The notes beneath the pieces are model-generated. The model did no database searches. It saw nothing but the letters and a program-made list of their open reading frames with translations, and was not told the DNA's origin. Made by a program: the position numbers and the translations under genes. From an uncultured Clostridia bacterium (GTDB lineage Bacteria; Bacillota; Clostridia; Christensenellales; Borkfalkiaceae): DNA of 22,686 bases. The stretch covers positions 1 to 22,686 of the forward strand of contig CAKQKA010000015.1 of the NCBI GenBank assembly GCA_934247855.1. Reading direction: 5' to 3'. Positions 1-9,300 of this stretch are shown here, one piece after another (the stretch's first letter is position 1; every line of letters starts with the position of its first letter).

Positions 1-3000
1 AAGGCGATAAGATTAAGTTCGAAATAATAAAAGAAGCAAATAATTTCGGTATTTATATCAACGGGGATTACTGTTTTACTCATACAATTGCGAATGCGAC
101 GCCTATTTTCGGAACGATGATGTTTGATACGGACGTTACGTATAAAAACATGACGTTCAAATATCTCGACGAAAACGTAGACGTTGACACGGTCGTTTCC
201 ATCCCTGAAAAACTTAAAGGAGCAAGGGATAAGAGCGGAACTTTCGCCACGGGTATGGGCGAAACTTCGATGACGGGCAACCTTCGCAGTCCAGACACTC
301 ACGTTTCGTTCGCGGACGGAACTATTGTTTCAGATATAGAATGTGCAGGCGACTGGACGAATTCAGCCAACCTGCTCACGGACGAATATCTTGATCAGGC
401 GACGGTTAAGAACGCGGCGGGCGAACAGATTCCGACGTCCTCGACAGGCGCGCTCGTAACCGCCGACGTGAAGTATTCCGCGCCCGCGCTCGAATACAGA
501 AAGACAGGTGTTCTCTTCGGCAAGAGAGCGGAGGGCGACGCGACAAGGTATTTTGCCCTCGTTTACGAACCGGGCAGAGGATTCGTTTTCGTTTATTCTT
601 TCGTGAGAGAAGCTGGCGGCGGTGTGAATGCCGAAACCGAACCTGCGGTGTATACTGCGACGAATCTGGGATTTCCGGCGGAAAAAACGCTCACGTTTGA
701 AATAATCGTCGAAGCGGGCGGCGTGAGCGCGTATATCAACAATATCGAAGTGGCGAAAAACGTCGCTTCAGCGGAAGGACTCGACCTCACGGACATTACT
801 CCCGTTGTGGGCGCGATGTTCAGAGAAATGAAAGGTTCTGTTTCGAAGATTTCGCTTAAATATCTTGAAAAAGTCGAGTTTATCTTCCCTGTTCCTCCTA
901 AACTCGCTGCCGCGCAGAAAGGCGGCGTATCCGTCACCGAAGGGAAAACGCTCACGATGACGGGAAATCTTCGCGACGGCGGGTTCAACATGATCACGTT
1001 CGAAAACGGCGAGGGCAATGCCGTCAAGGACGACAACGGCAGGGACGTGAGAATGTTCGGCAATAAGGAACTTCGTCAGGAAGAGGCTTATGTCAACGAA
1101 AATATCGTAGCGACATCCGAACTTTCGGTGTATTACAAAGCGAACCTTACCTATAAAGACAGAAATAACCAATACGGCAGTTTTGGTATTTTAATCGGAA
1201 GAAACAAAGCGAACAATTTCACGCGTTATTATTCTGTCGTGCTCGAACCTTTCCGCGGCTATGTATTTCTTTATTGGTTCGACGTCAAAGCCGACGGCGG
1301 GGCTGTCGCCGAGGGCAACATAAACGTTATGGTGAGCGAGGATACGGGCATTAAAAAGGACATAGAGGGCAAACTCGAAGTCATAAAAGAAGGCAACGCG
1401 CTTTCGGTTTACTGGAACGGAAAAACTGTTATAGAAAACTTTACGGACGACGGATTTGAAAACGTGACGCCTGTTTTCGGGCTTAACACGTTTGACGTGT
1501 CCGCATCCTATAAAAATCTCGAAATGAAATTTTTAACGGCGGATTACTCATTCTATCTTCCGGATACTCGTCCCTCGCTTACGACGGTGAACGTTCTTGC
1601 GGGCATAGACGCGGTGGAAAACGGAACGGCGACCGAAAACGGATTCGTCTATCCTAACGACAACGAATTTTCTTCGATGATAGCGAACGTCAGGGATTAC
1701 GTTTACGTTTACGACGGCACGTATAAAAGAGTGGACGACGCCACGCTTAATTCTTACGTTCAGGTTAAACTTAAATTCGGCGAGTTCGCTTCTCCCGCAC
1801 AGAACTGGTACGGAGCGGGCGTGATTTTCAGAGGTACTTACGAAAAGGGCTACGCAATCCGCCTTCTCGGTAACAGAGCCCTTCTCATGAAGAACGGTGA
1901 AGAAGTTGCGTCCACAGGTATCGCTGCCATAGAACAGGGAACGGAGGCTCTCGTTCAGGTTTATTCCGCTTCCGATTCGTTCAGCGCGTGGATCAACGGA
2001 GAGCAGATTTTTGAAGATTACAGTCTCGATACGGCGATGAAATGCTCGCTCGGAATAAGAGTCGTGTACAACGCGGTGGAAATTTCCGATATTTCCATGC
2101 AGTATTCCGTCGAGGTTTACGATTCCAACCCGAATGCTTCGGGCGACGATTCTCTCGAATATATAAAATTCGACGGCGAACTTCTCGAAGGTTTCGAACC
2201 GACGAAAACGGAGTATAGTTTCAATCTCGGAAGAGGCGAAAGCATGCCCGAAACCTCTCAGTTCAAGGCTAAGGCGGCGCACGAATACGCAAGCGTGGAA
2301 ATCCGCGCCGAAGGCAATAAAATAATCGTTACGGTGACTGCGGAAAATAGTTCGGTTAAAACTTACGTTATCGAATATATTGCGGAGAGAAATTCGGACA
2401 GTTCGTTAAAGGCTCTCTCAATTGCCGGTACGACTATCGCGCTGACCGAAAGCAAGATAAACTACGAATTCACGATGCCGGCACACATGAGATATCCCTC
2501 TTCGACCGAAATAATCGCCACGCCGAACGACGAATACGCTTCGGCAATGGTTAAGGTTGAAAACGGCGAGGCGAAAATAACCGTAACTGCGGAAAATGGA
2601 ACCGTAATGGTTTACACGGTGACGATTTTTCTTGACTTATCGTCAGATGCGGCGCTTTCTTCGGTAACGGTGAAAGGCGAAGCGATTAAGGATTTTAAAC
2701 CGGGTGTTTACGCATATAACGTAAAAGTTGCGGAAGCCGTGACGGAAGAAGATATAGAATTCGTCTGTGCGGACGAATACGCAAACGCTACAATGGCTTT
2801 CGAAAACGGCAAAGCCGTTATAACCGTAACCGCCGAGGACGGAACGACCGCCGTTTATGCCGTAACGTTTGAAATCGGCGGAGGCGAATCTTCAAAGGAT
2901 GAAACATCTTCGGGTTGCTTCGGTTCCGTGAGCGTAAGCGGCTTGGTATTCGCATTGACCGCGCTTGCCGTAGTTGTTCTTTTCAAGAAAAAACAAAACT

Positions 3001-3002
3001 GA
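1..3002 (+). CDS. Large surface-anchored protein with lectin-like modules and cadherin-like repeats (5'-partial)
   Basis: The reading frame is open from base 3 of the window, so the gene starts upstream; the Met at 117 is internal, since the bases before it translate into the same type of module (FEIIKE..YINGDY). At least four roughly 150-200 residue beta-rich modules follow. They look like concanavalin/LamG-type folds and each ends in a similar strand (YKNMTFKYL, VSKISLKYL, YKNLEMKFL, ISDISMQYS). Two share a TRYxxxVxEPxRGxVFxYxF block. Three cadherin-like beta-sandwich repeats come next, then a Ser/Gly-rich linker with SSGCFGS, a hydrophobic helix (VFALTALAVVVLF) and KKKQN, which predicts C-terminal anchoring in the membrane. 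No catalytic domain is visible in the part seen; one could lie upstream. Its position before the binding protein suggests a glycan-binding or extracellular degrading role in the same locus. The function is inferred; the architecture is seen. Confidence 0.85.
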   Translation, partial: GDKIKFEIIKEANNFGIYINGDYCFTHTIANATPIFGTMMFDTDVTYKNMTFKYLDENVDVDTVVSIPEKLKGARDKSGTFATGMGETSMTGNLRSPDTHVSFADGTIVSDIECAGDWTNSANLLTDEYLDQATVKNAAGEQIPTSSTGALVTADVKYSAPALEYRKTGVLFGKRAEGDATRYFALVYEPGRGFVFVYSFVREAGGGVNAETEPAVYTATNLGFPAEKTLTFEIIVEAGGVSAYINNIEVAKNVASAEGLDLTDITPVVGAMFREMKGSVSKISLKYLEKVEFIFPVPPKLAAAQKGGVSVTEGKTLTMTGNLRDGGFNMITFENGEGNAVKDDNGRDVRMFGNKELRQEEAYVNENIVATSELSVYYKANLTYKDRNNQYGSFGILIGRNKANNFTRYYSVVLEPFRGYVFLYWFDVKADGGAVAEGNINVMVSEDTGIKKDIEGKLEVIKEGNALSVYWNGKTVIENFTDDGFENVTPVFGLNTFDVSASYKNLEMKFLTADYSFYLPDTRPSLTTVNVLAGIDAVENGTATENGFVYPNDNEFSSMIANVRDYVYVYDGTYKRVDDATLNSYVQVKLKFGEFASPAQNWYGAGVIFRGTYEKGYAIRLLGNRALLMKNGEEVASTGIAAIEQGTEALVQVYSASDSFSAWINGEQIFEDYSLDTAMKCSLGIRVVYNAVEISDISMQYSVEVYDSNPNASGDDSLEYIKFDGELLEGFEPTKTEYSFNLGRGESMPETSQFKAKAAHEYASVEIRAEGNKIIVTVTAENSSVKTYVIEYIAERNSDSSLKALSIAGTTIALTESKINYEFTMPAHMRYPSSTEIIATPNDEYASAMVKVENGEAKITVTAENGTVMVYTVTIFLDLSSDAALSSVTVKGEAIKDFKPGVYAYNVKVAEAVTEEDIEFVCADEYANATMAFENGKAVITVTAEDGTTAVYAVTFEIGGGESSKDETSSGCFGSVSVSGLVFALTALAVVVLFKKKQN
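2145..2876 (+). repeat. Three tandem cadherin-like beta-sandwich repeats (protein level)
   Basis: Three consecutive units of about 82 codons begin near 2145, 2391 and 2634. Each shows the pattern D(S/A)xLxxxxxxG, then xxxxxYxxxx, (D/H)EYA(S/N)A, ENGxAxITVTAENGT and VYxVTxx. This is the signature of the Cadherin-like beta-sandwich family (Pfam Cadherin-like), common in Gram-positive surface proteins as stalk or carbohydrate-associated modules. The units are diverged at DNA level, so this is an old protein duplication rather than a recent DNA repeat. Confidence 0.7.
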
Positions 3003-3026
3003 TTTCATCGATTTTATCAAATATAT

Positions 3027-3058
3027 GGTTGTCTGTTTCCGATAGGGAACAGACAACC
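3027..3058 (+). promoter_or_regulatory. Intergenic RNA stem-loop before the sugar-binding lipoprotein
   Basis: Bases 3027-3040 pair with 3045-3058 over 14 base pairs with a single G-U, closing a GATA loop. The sequence after it (TATAACTAAG) has no T-run, so it does not look like a normal intrinsic terminator. It sits 25 bases after the surface-protein stop and 33 bases before the binding-protein ATG. Such structures between operon genes are known to protect mRNA ends or partially stop transcription, giving unequal expression of adjacent genes; that role is inferred here. Confidence 0.6.
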
Positions 3059-3091
3059 TATAACTAAGATTAACATTATGGAGAGTAGAAA

Positions 3092-4495
3092 ATGAAAAAT
3101 AAAACACTTAAAAGAATATTGCTTGTCGTAATGACGATTACGGTATGTTTCGGGTTGATTGCCTGCGGCGGCGGAACAAGCGAAAACATTTCCAATGGCG
3201 GAACGAGCGACAGAGTAAGACAAAAAACGATAAACTGGTTGCATATCTGGCCGGAACACTCCGCCGCTATGACTAAAATAGCCAACGATTTTATGTCCAA
3301 AAATCCCGACATAAAAATTCAGATTCAGCAAAGCACTCACAGCGACGTGGACGATTATCTCAATATGCAGATTTTGTCCGGCACTCTTCCGGACGTGTTC
3401 TTTTACTGGACGCATATGATTTCGCCTTACGTAGATTACGACGTGACGCTCGATCTAACGTCTTACATTGATGGCTGGAAAGAAACGTTTATAGACAACG
3501 GTTCGGCATGGGATATAGCGAAAATAGGAGGAAAATATTATAATGTTCCTTTCCGTTCCACGGGATATACAATAGTCTATAACAAAACGCTTCTCGATTC
3601 TCTCGGTGTCGCAGTGCCTGCGACTTTGCAGGAGTTCGAATCAGCTCTCGACAGAATCCGCAAAAGCGTTGCGAACCTTTCTTTTTCGCCGTTGGCGGCG
3701 ACGGGCGTAACGGGAGGAACTCTCCCGCAACTTTACACGGCACTGAACAATTTTGTCGCACTGCAGAGCGAGCAGTATCTCGATCCTGCGTTTAAAGCCG
3801 ATCTCATTGCGAGCGACAAAAAAAGTCTGGAACTTGGTGCGAAAGTTCTCGACAAACTCAAAGACTGGACGGGTAAAGGTTATTTCGGCTACGCAGAGGG
3901 CAAAGCGGAAAATACGGCGATAACCAATTTCGTGCAGGGAAACGCCGCGATGGTTCTCATGAACAACAACAATTTGTATCTTCTCGACGATATGGACGAA
4001 GAAATAGAGATAGGCTTTATGGCTATCCCCGCGCCCGCAGGCATAGATTACACCTACGTTTTCGGCGGGTTCGATGGTTTCAGTATTGCGAAAAACACGA
4101 AATATCCCGACGAATGCGTCAGATTTTTGAAATATCTCACGAGTAAAGACGTTCAGCAGGAATTTGCCAACAGCGAAAGCAGCATAATGGCTGTAGACGG
4201 AGTGGTTTATAACAACCCCGATCAGCAGGCTATGAGCAAGGCGATGAAAGACGTCGGCAATTCCGTTCTCGCAAAACCGGACGTAAAATATTCGGTCGGC
4301 ACTTACGGCGACGAAAACAACAGCCTCGTTCTCAATTATTTGCTCGGCAAATCGTCTTTAACGGCGAGAACCGTTATAGAGACGATCGAAGCAAACAACG
4401 ATAAGGCGGTAAAAGACGCGGGACTTACTAGAGTAGATAGGACGCATCCTTACCCGCAGAACGCAGATTATTCGTGGCTCGAACTGATTGCTTAA
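3092..4495 (+). CDS. Sugar ABC transporter substrate-binding lipoprotein (CUT1, MalE-like)
   Basis: A 467-residue extracytoplasmic binding protein of the family 1 type (SBP_bac_1). Residues 1-25 form a lipoprotein signal: Lys/Arg-rich start, hydrophobic core, lipobox L-I-A-C with Cys25, followed by a Gly/Ser-rich linker. The mature part begins INWLHIWPEHS and contains features typical of oligosaccharide-binding proteins: KIANDFMSKNPDIKIQIQ near the start, LPDVFFYW, and later a YVFGGFDGFSIAKNTKYPDECVRF-like stretch typical of the C-terminal lobe hinge. The start is supported by a GGAGAG Shine-Dalgarno at 3080-3085. It captures oligosaccharides at the cell surface and hands them to the two permeases directly downstream; the sugar cannot be read from sequence, but the flanking GH13 enzymes suggest alpha-glucan oligosaccharides. 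Confidence 0.93.
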   Translation: MKNKTLKRILLVVMTITVCFGLIACGGGTSENISNGGTSDRVRQKTINWLHIWPEHSAAMTKIANDFMSKNPDIKIQIQQSTHSDVDDYLNMQILSGTLPDVFFYWTHMISPYVDYDVTLDLTSYIDGWKETFIDNGSAWDIAKIGGKYYNVPFRSTGYTIVYNKTLLDSLGVAVPATLQEFESALDRIRKSVANLSFSPLAATGVTGGTLPQLYTALNNFVALQSEQYLDPAFKADLIASDKKSLELGAKVLDKLKDWTGKGYFGYAEGKAENTAITNFVQGNAAMVLMNNNNLYLLDDMDEEIEIGFMAIPAPAGIDYTYVFGGFDGFSIAKNTKYPDECVRFLKYLTSKDVQQEFANSESSIMAVDGVVYNNPDQQAMSKAMKDVGNSVLAKPDVKYSVGTYGDENNSLVLNYLLGKSSLTARTVIETIEANNDKAVKDAGLTRVDRTHPYPQNADYSWLELIA

Positions 4496-4525
4496 CGCAT
4501 ACTAATTTTCAGGCAGGATCTTGCA

Positions 4526-5452
4526 ATGGCAAAAAATAAGAATGTTCTGATAAAACACCGCGACTTATGGGGCTGGGTATTTAGCGCGCAGACGGTTATC
4601 GCGATACTCGTCACGCTGGTTTATCCTTTGACATACGCCGTTATTTTAAGTCTGACGGACATACGTTTTTCCGTAAACGGCTTTGATTTTCTTAATCTTA
4701 AGAATTACGGGTTCAAGAATTATGTCTGGTTGTTTAAGGAAAGCGCGTTTTTTAAAGACTTGTGGATAAGCGTTGTTTTTGCTGTTGTGTCCACAACCGT
4801 TCAGACGGCGCTCGGTTTCCTCCTCGCATTTATGCTTTACTTTATGAAGGGGGGAATTCAGAAATTTTTCAAAACCGCATTATACCTGCCTGTAATTTTG
4901 CCCACGGCGGTTATTTCGTCTATGTGGATGATAATTCTCGCAGGCGACGAGTTCGGTGTTCTTAACGTTTTTCTCGGTCTTACGGAGCCACCGTTTCAGT
5001 GGCTTTCAAACAAGAATGTAGCGTTCTGTGCGATTGTCGTCATCAACACCTGGAGATATTACGGCATAACGATGATAATTTACCTCGTAAATATGAGCGC
5101 GGTGCCTAAAGAAGTTATCGAATCTGCAGAGGTGGAAGGGGCGAACAAGGGGCAGATAATGTTCAAAATTATCGTACCGCTCGTTATGTCCGCAACCTCT
5201 TTGAATATTATCCTATCGATGATAGGCGGAATTCAGTCTTTCGACTTGTTCTATCTGTTTCAGGTCAATGGCAACCTCACGCTGGATCTTACTCCGGTTG
5301 GCGTGTTGATTTTTAAAACGGGGTTGGGAAGCGGTAACTTGCGGAACACCTATATCGCTCGCTCGGTCACGATGTCGATCGTGTTGACGGTTATAATCGC
5401 CGTCGTCACGATTCTCATCAACAAGGCGTTCACTATGAGGGAGGATAAATGA
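4526..5452 (+). CDS. Sugar ABC transporter permease, MalF/UgpA-like
   Basis: A 308-residue inner-membrane permease of the binding-protein-dependent type (BPD_transp_1). Several hydrophobic helices are visible (first one near residues 15-37, VFSAQTVIAILVTLVYPLT). The cytoplasmic EAA loop that docks the ATPase is at about residues 193-220: VPKEVIESAEVEGANKG, with the invariant Gly in EGA. It lies 30 bases after the binding-protein stop, with a modest AGGCAGGA ribosome site at 4511-4518, and is followed immediately by the second permease. It forms one half of the heterodimeric import channel. No ATPase gene is present in the seen locus; CUT1 importers commonly borrow a shared MsmK/UgpC-type ATPase coded elsewhere. 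Confidence 0.94.
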   Translation: MAKNKNVLIKHRDLWGWVFSAQTVIAILVTLVYPLTYAVILSLTDIRFSVNGFDFLNLKNYGFKNYVWLFKESAFFKDLWISVVFAVVSTTVQTALGFLLAFMLYFMKGGIQKFFKTALYLPVILPTAVISSMWMIILAGDEFGVLNVFLGLTEPPFQWLSNKNVAFCAIVVINTWRYYGITMIIYLVNMSAVPKEVIESAEVEGANKGQIMFKIIVPLVMSATSLNIILSMIGGIQSFDLFYLFQVNGNLTLDLTPVGVLIFKTGLGSGNLRNTYIARSVTMSIVLTVIIAVVTILINKAFTMREDK

Positions 5453-5453
5453 T

Positions 5454-6317
5454 ATGGTTGTCGCGGTAAGAAGAATAAAGGGAAAATATAAGGCGAACCT
5501 TATCAGAATATTGTTTTTAGTGCTTCTGACGATAATGCTCGCGGCGGTATTTCTGCCGTTGCTTTTCGTCGTCAACACCTCTTTCAAAGAACCTGCGGAT
5601 TACATTTTAAACCCCGTGGGAATAAACCTTGCGCGGTTAAGACCGCAGAATTATTCGGACGTTTTAAAGGCGAACAACCTCGTGAGGTCAATGATAAACA
5701 GCGTGATCGTTTCGGGAATAGCGGTTATTTGTTCCGTCGTTTCCACCGCGTTCATTTCGTTCGCGATAGGCGTGCTGAATTTCAAAGGAAGCAGGGTGAT
5801 TTACTTCATAGCGATATGTTCGATGTTTCTGGCGGGAGAAATCACGATGATACCTATGTATATGCTTTATAGCAAACTCAATCTCATAGGGAAATTAGGC
5901 GCGCTCATATTGCCGAGTTTTTTGGGTTTGCCGGGGCTGGGAATAATGATCGGAAGCAATTATATAAGAGGAGTTCCAAAGGAAATACACGAGGCGGCGT
6001 TTATCGACGGAGCGAGCGTTCCGCAGGTTTTCATCAAAATTGATATGTATATGCTGATACCTGTTCTGTCGCTCACGGCGGTTATGACGTTTCAGGGGAA
6101 CTGGGGTAATTTTTTGTGGCCTTACGTAACAGTTTTAAGCAATAAAGAAGCGCATACGTTCGCTATCACGCTTCTGCAATTCAAATCTCAGAACGCGTCC
6201 TTGTACGGACAATACTGCGCGGGACTTATGATAATGACCTTGCCTATAGTCGTCGTTTACGCGTTTTGTTCCAAATACTTTATGGAGGGTATGGCTGCCG
6301 GTTCGGTCAAAGGCTGA
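5454..6317 (+). CDS. Sugar ABC transporter permease, MalG/UgpE-like
   Basis: A 287-residue partner permease. The hydrophobic helix near residues 16-38 (ILFLVLLTIMLAAVFLPLLFVV) is followed by NTSFKEPADYI, typical of MalG-type proteins. The EAA loop is at about residues 173-200 (GVPKEIHEAAFIDGAS). The C-terminus ends FMEGMAAGSVKG, which is the classic end of CUT1 MalG-like permeases. A strong AGGGAGG ribosome site (5438-5444) lies inside the end of the upstream permease gene and the ATG is one base after that gene's stop, so the two are translationally linked. It completes the importer with the preceding permease and the lipoprotein. Confidence 0.95.
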   Translation: MVVAVRRIKGKYKANLIRILFLVLLTIMLAAVFLPLLFVVNTSFKEPADYILNPVGINLARLRPQNYSDVLKANNLVRSMINSVIVSGIAVICSVVSTAFISFAIGVLNFKGSRVIYFIAICSMFLAGEITMIPMYMLYSKLNLIGKLGALILPSFLGLPGLGIMIGSNYIRGVPKEIHEAAFIDGASVPQVFIKIDMYMLIPVLSLTAVMTFQGNWGNFLWPYVTVLSNKEAHTFAITLLQFKSQNASLYGQYCAGLMIMTLPIVVVYAFCSKYFMEGMAAGSVKG

Positions 6318-6338
6318 CAGGCAGAAAAAAGAAAAATC

Positions 6339-9300
6339 ATGAAAAAAACAAAATCTTATGTTTTAAACGTTTTTATCGGCATCTCGCTCGTTCTGGGGAT
6401 TTGCCTGAGCGCGTGTATGGGTGGCTGCAAAACGGGTGGCGGATCGTCCGATAATTCGCAGACCGACAAAATGTCGACGAAATACGTCAATACATATTTC
6501 AACGAACAAGATCTGTATCACGATCAGGCTTATAAATATATGAGCCCACTCGAACCGACCTCGACCGACAACGTGACCGTAAGGTTAAAATGCCTTTACG
6601 GCTCCTGCCGTTCGGCAAAAATTTGGTATACCGAAGACAGCGGTTTGAATTGTAAATTCGAATCCGTCGATATGGAGTTCGAAATATCGGACGTGAACCG
6701 CAGGTACGAATACTGGGTCGGAACGATTCCAGCTTCGTCCAAAACGAAGAGATATCATTTCTCCCTGACGAACGACAAAGAAACGATATATTATAACTTC
6801 TCGGGTTTATCGGAAGAGGCGATAACCAAAACCGACGGCGACTGGATTATCATGCCCGATTTCACCACACCCGACTGGAGCAAAGGAACGGTGTGGTATT
6901 CCGCCATGCCGGACAGTTTCTTCAACGGCAATGTTTTAAACGATAAAACGGGCGGAACTTTCGCCGACGCATGGGGGAATTATCACTCTTCGATGAGCGG
7001 TTATTTCGGCGGCGATTATGCCGGACTGGAAGCGAAAATAGGTTATATAAATCAGTTGGGAGCGGACAGCCTTTTCATCAATCCTGTCTGGCTGACCACC
7101 CATAACGCAGGTTACGGCGCGTTCGATTTCATGCAGTCCGATTCCGCTTTCGGCAGTGAAGAAATGCTCAGATTCCTTACGGACGCATTGCACGACCGCG
7201 ATATGGAAATCATGCTTGACGGCGTTTTCGAATACGTCAACGCGGCGAACATTCTTTTCAACAAAGAAATGAAGTATCCTTATATCGACGGCGGTTTGTC
7301 ATCGGGGGATAAGTATTACGATTTCGTTCAGCGCGATTCCAACGGCGAGGTTATTTACAGCGTGTGGGGTTCGCCGCTTATCGATTTTTCCAGCGAGATA
7401 GTAAGGGATTACTTTTACAGAAACGAAGATTCTGTAATGCAGTATTATATCCGCAACGTGGGCATAGACGGCTGGCGAATGGACGTAGGCAGCAGTCTTT
7501 CGGGTTCTGACAAGACGAATTTCGGAACATCAACGCAGATTCTCAAGGACATGCGCGAATACGTCAAGCAAGCCAACAAAGACGCTTTGTTCCTTTCCGA
7601 ACACGCGAACGGCGATCAGTTCGATTATATTCTGGATTCCAAATGGAATTACGCTTTCGGTTATGCCATCCGCGACTGGGCGGCGGGGCTTTCCAATCCG
7701 AGCGTTTTGATGAACACTCTCGAATACGGCGTTCTTGGGCTGCCGAGGAGCGTTGCGAATTCGAGTTACAACTTCCTCACTACCCACGATCTTACCAGAA
7801 TCATAGATATAGCGGATTACAAAGGCGGAGATAAAACGAGTACTTTCAACGCGGCGAATCTCCTTATGTTCACGTTCGTCGGCTCGCCGTGCATTTATTA
7901 CGGCGAAGAAATCGGTCTGGAGGGGCAGAACGTCATCGCGGGCGAAACCGCAAAGTCCTTCTTCAACTCGATGAGTTGGGACGAAACCGATGTGAATTAC
8001 GAGATTTACAACATGACCAGGGCTTTGGGCGCGCTGAGAAGATTATACCCGTCCGTTTTCAAAGACGGAGCGTATCTCAACGTGTATTCGGAAACAAACG
8101 ATGACAATCCGTCGGGAATAATTTCGTTTGCAAGGATGGGCGAAGATGGGAGCGTTATCAGCGCGGTGAACGCCACCAATTCCGTCGTTAAAAATTTTAC
8201 TCTCGATATAGGCAAAATCGATATAAGGGACGGTTCGGTTTTAACGGATTATCTCACGGGAAGAAAGTATAAAGTTCAGAACGGCAAAATAACGGTCGAC
8301 GTTTATCCGGGCGGTTCGATTTTCGTAACAGGAAGCGTAAGCGACGAGTATGTGGCATGCAGAAACAAATGCAATATCGGCAACGCGACTTATTCCGTTT
8401 CGGCGGACGGAGCAGATTTAGTCCTTTCGGGCAGCGGCTCTATATCCGGCGCGACCGATTCTTTCGGATTCGTTTACGAAAAGGCGTTCGGCAATTCCGC
8501 CGCGTCCGTTACGCTCGGTTCGGGCGAATACGCTCTCATGATCCGCGACGGATTGAATGTCGATGACGCGGTTTACGGTGTTAAGATAAACGGCAACAAG
8601 GTTCGCGCGTTCACAAGAACCGCCAAGGGCGAAAAAGTGAGTTACTTCACCACGAGGGAATTTCCGTCGGGATCGGTCGTGACGGTGGAAAGAACGGATG
8701 ACGACGTGTTTTTCTATTTTGTTAACGGTAAACGATATGACCTTGCGACCGTGAATGCAGATTATTACGTCTACGCAGGTTTGGGGGTTGTCGCGGACGC
8801 GACGGTTATGGGTTTCGAAGTAAGCCGGACCACGCCTCAGCGGAGTACGGCGTTTGCGGGAAACATCGGCTCGTTTACCTACGCGATCGGAAATTACGAA
8901 ATAAACAACGGTTTAAAACTCCTCGGAAGCGGTAAGAGCTCCTCACTCATCGCTCCGATAAAAATGAGCGATTTCACCGTTAAAACTCTTCTTGAATCAA
9001 AGTCGCAATACGGATTTGCGGGGATCGCTGTCGGCTATGCAAACGATTATGTTTTCTTGGGTAGGTACGACGGCAAGATAGTTGCGGCGCATGTCACCGA
9101 CGGCGATCTCGCCGTTTACGACAGCGTGGACGACAGAGCGGGCAATGTGACGCTTCAACTTGAAAAGGTCGGTGGCGTGTACAAGGCGATTATAGTCGAC
9201 GACGGCAGTTATATTGTCGTGGCGGATAATATTTACGCCAATTATTCCAAGGTAGACGCGATGCTTGTCGCCGAAGATTGCGAAGCGCAATTTGGTTATT

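Noticed and set aside
1548..2282. 244-codon - strand ORF inside the surface-protein gene
   Set aside because: Shadow frame: Arg/Phe/Glu-rich, no ribosome site or domain, fully covered by the + strand protein repeats.
3027..3058. Intrinsic terminator after the surface-protein gene
   Set aside because: The stem is strong but no T-run follows on either strand, so it is listed as a regulatory stem-loop rather than a terminator.
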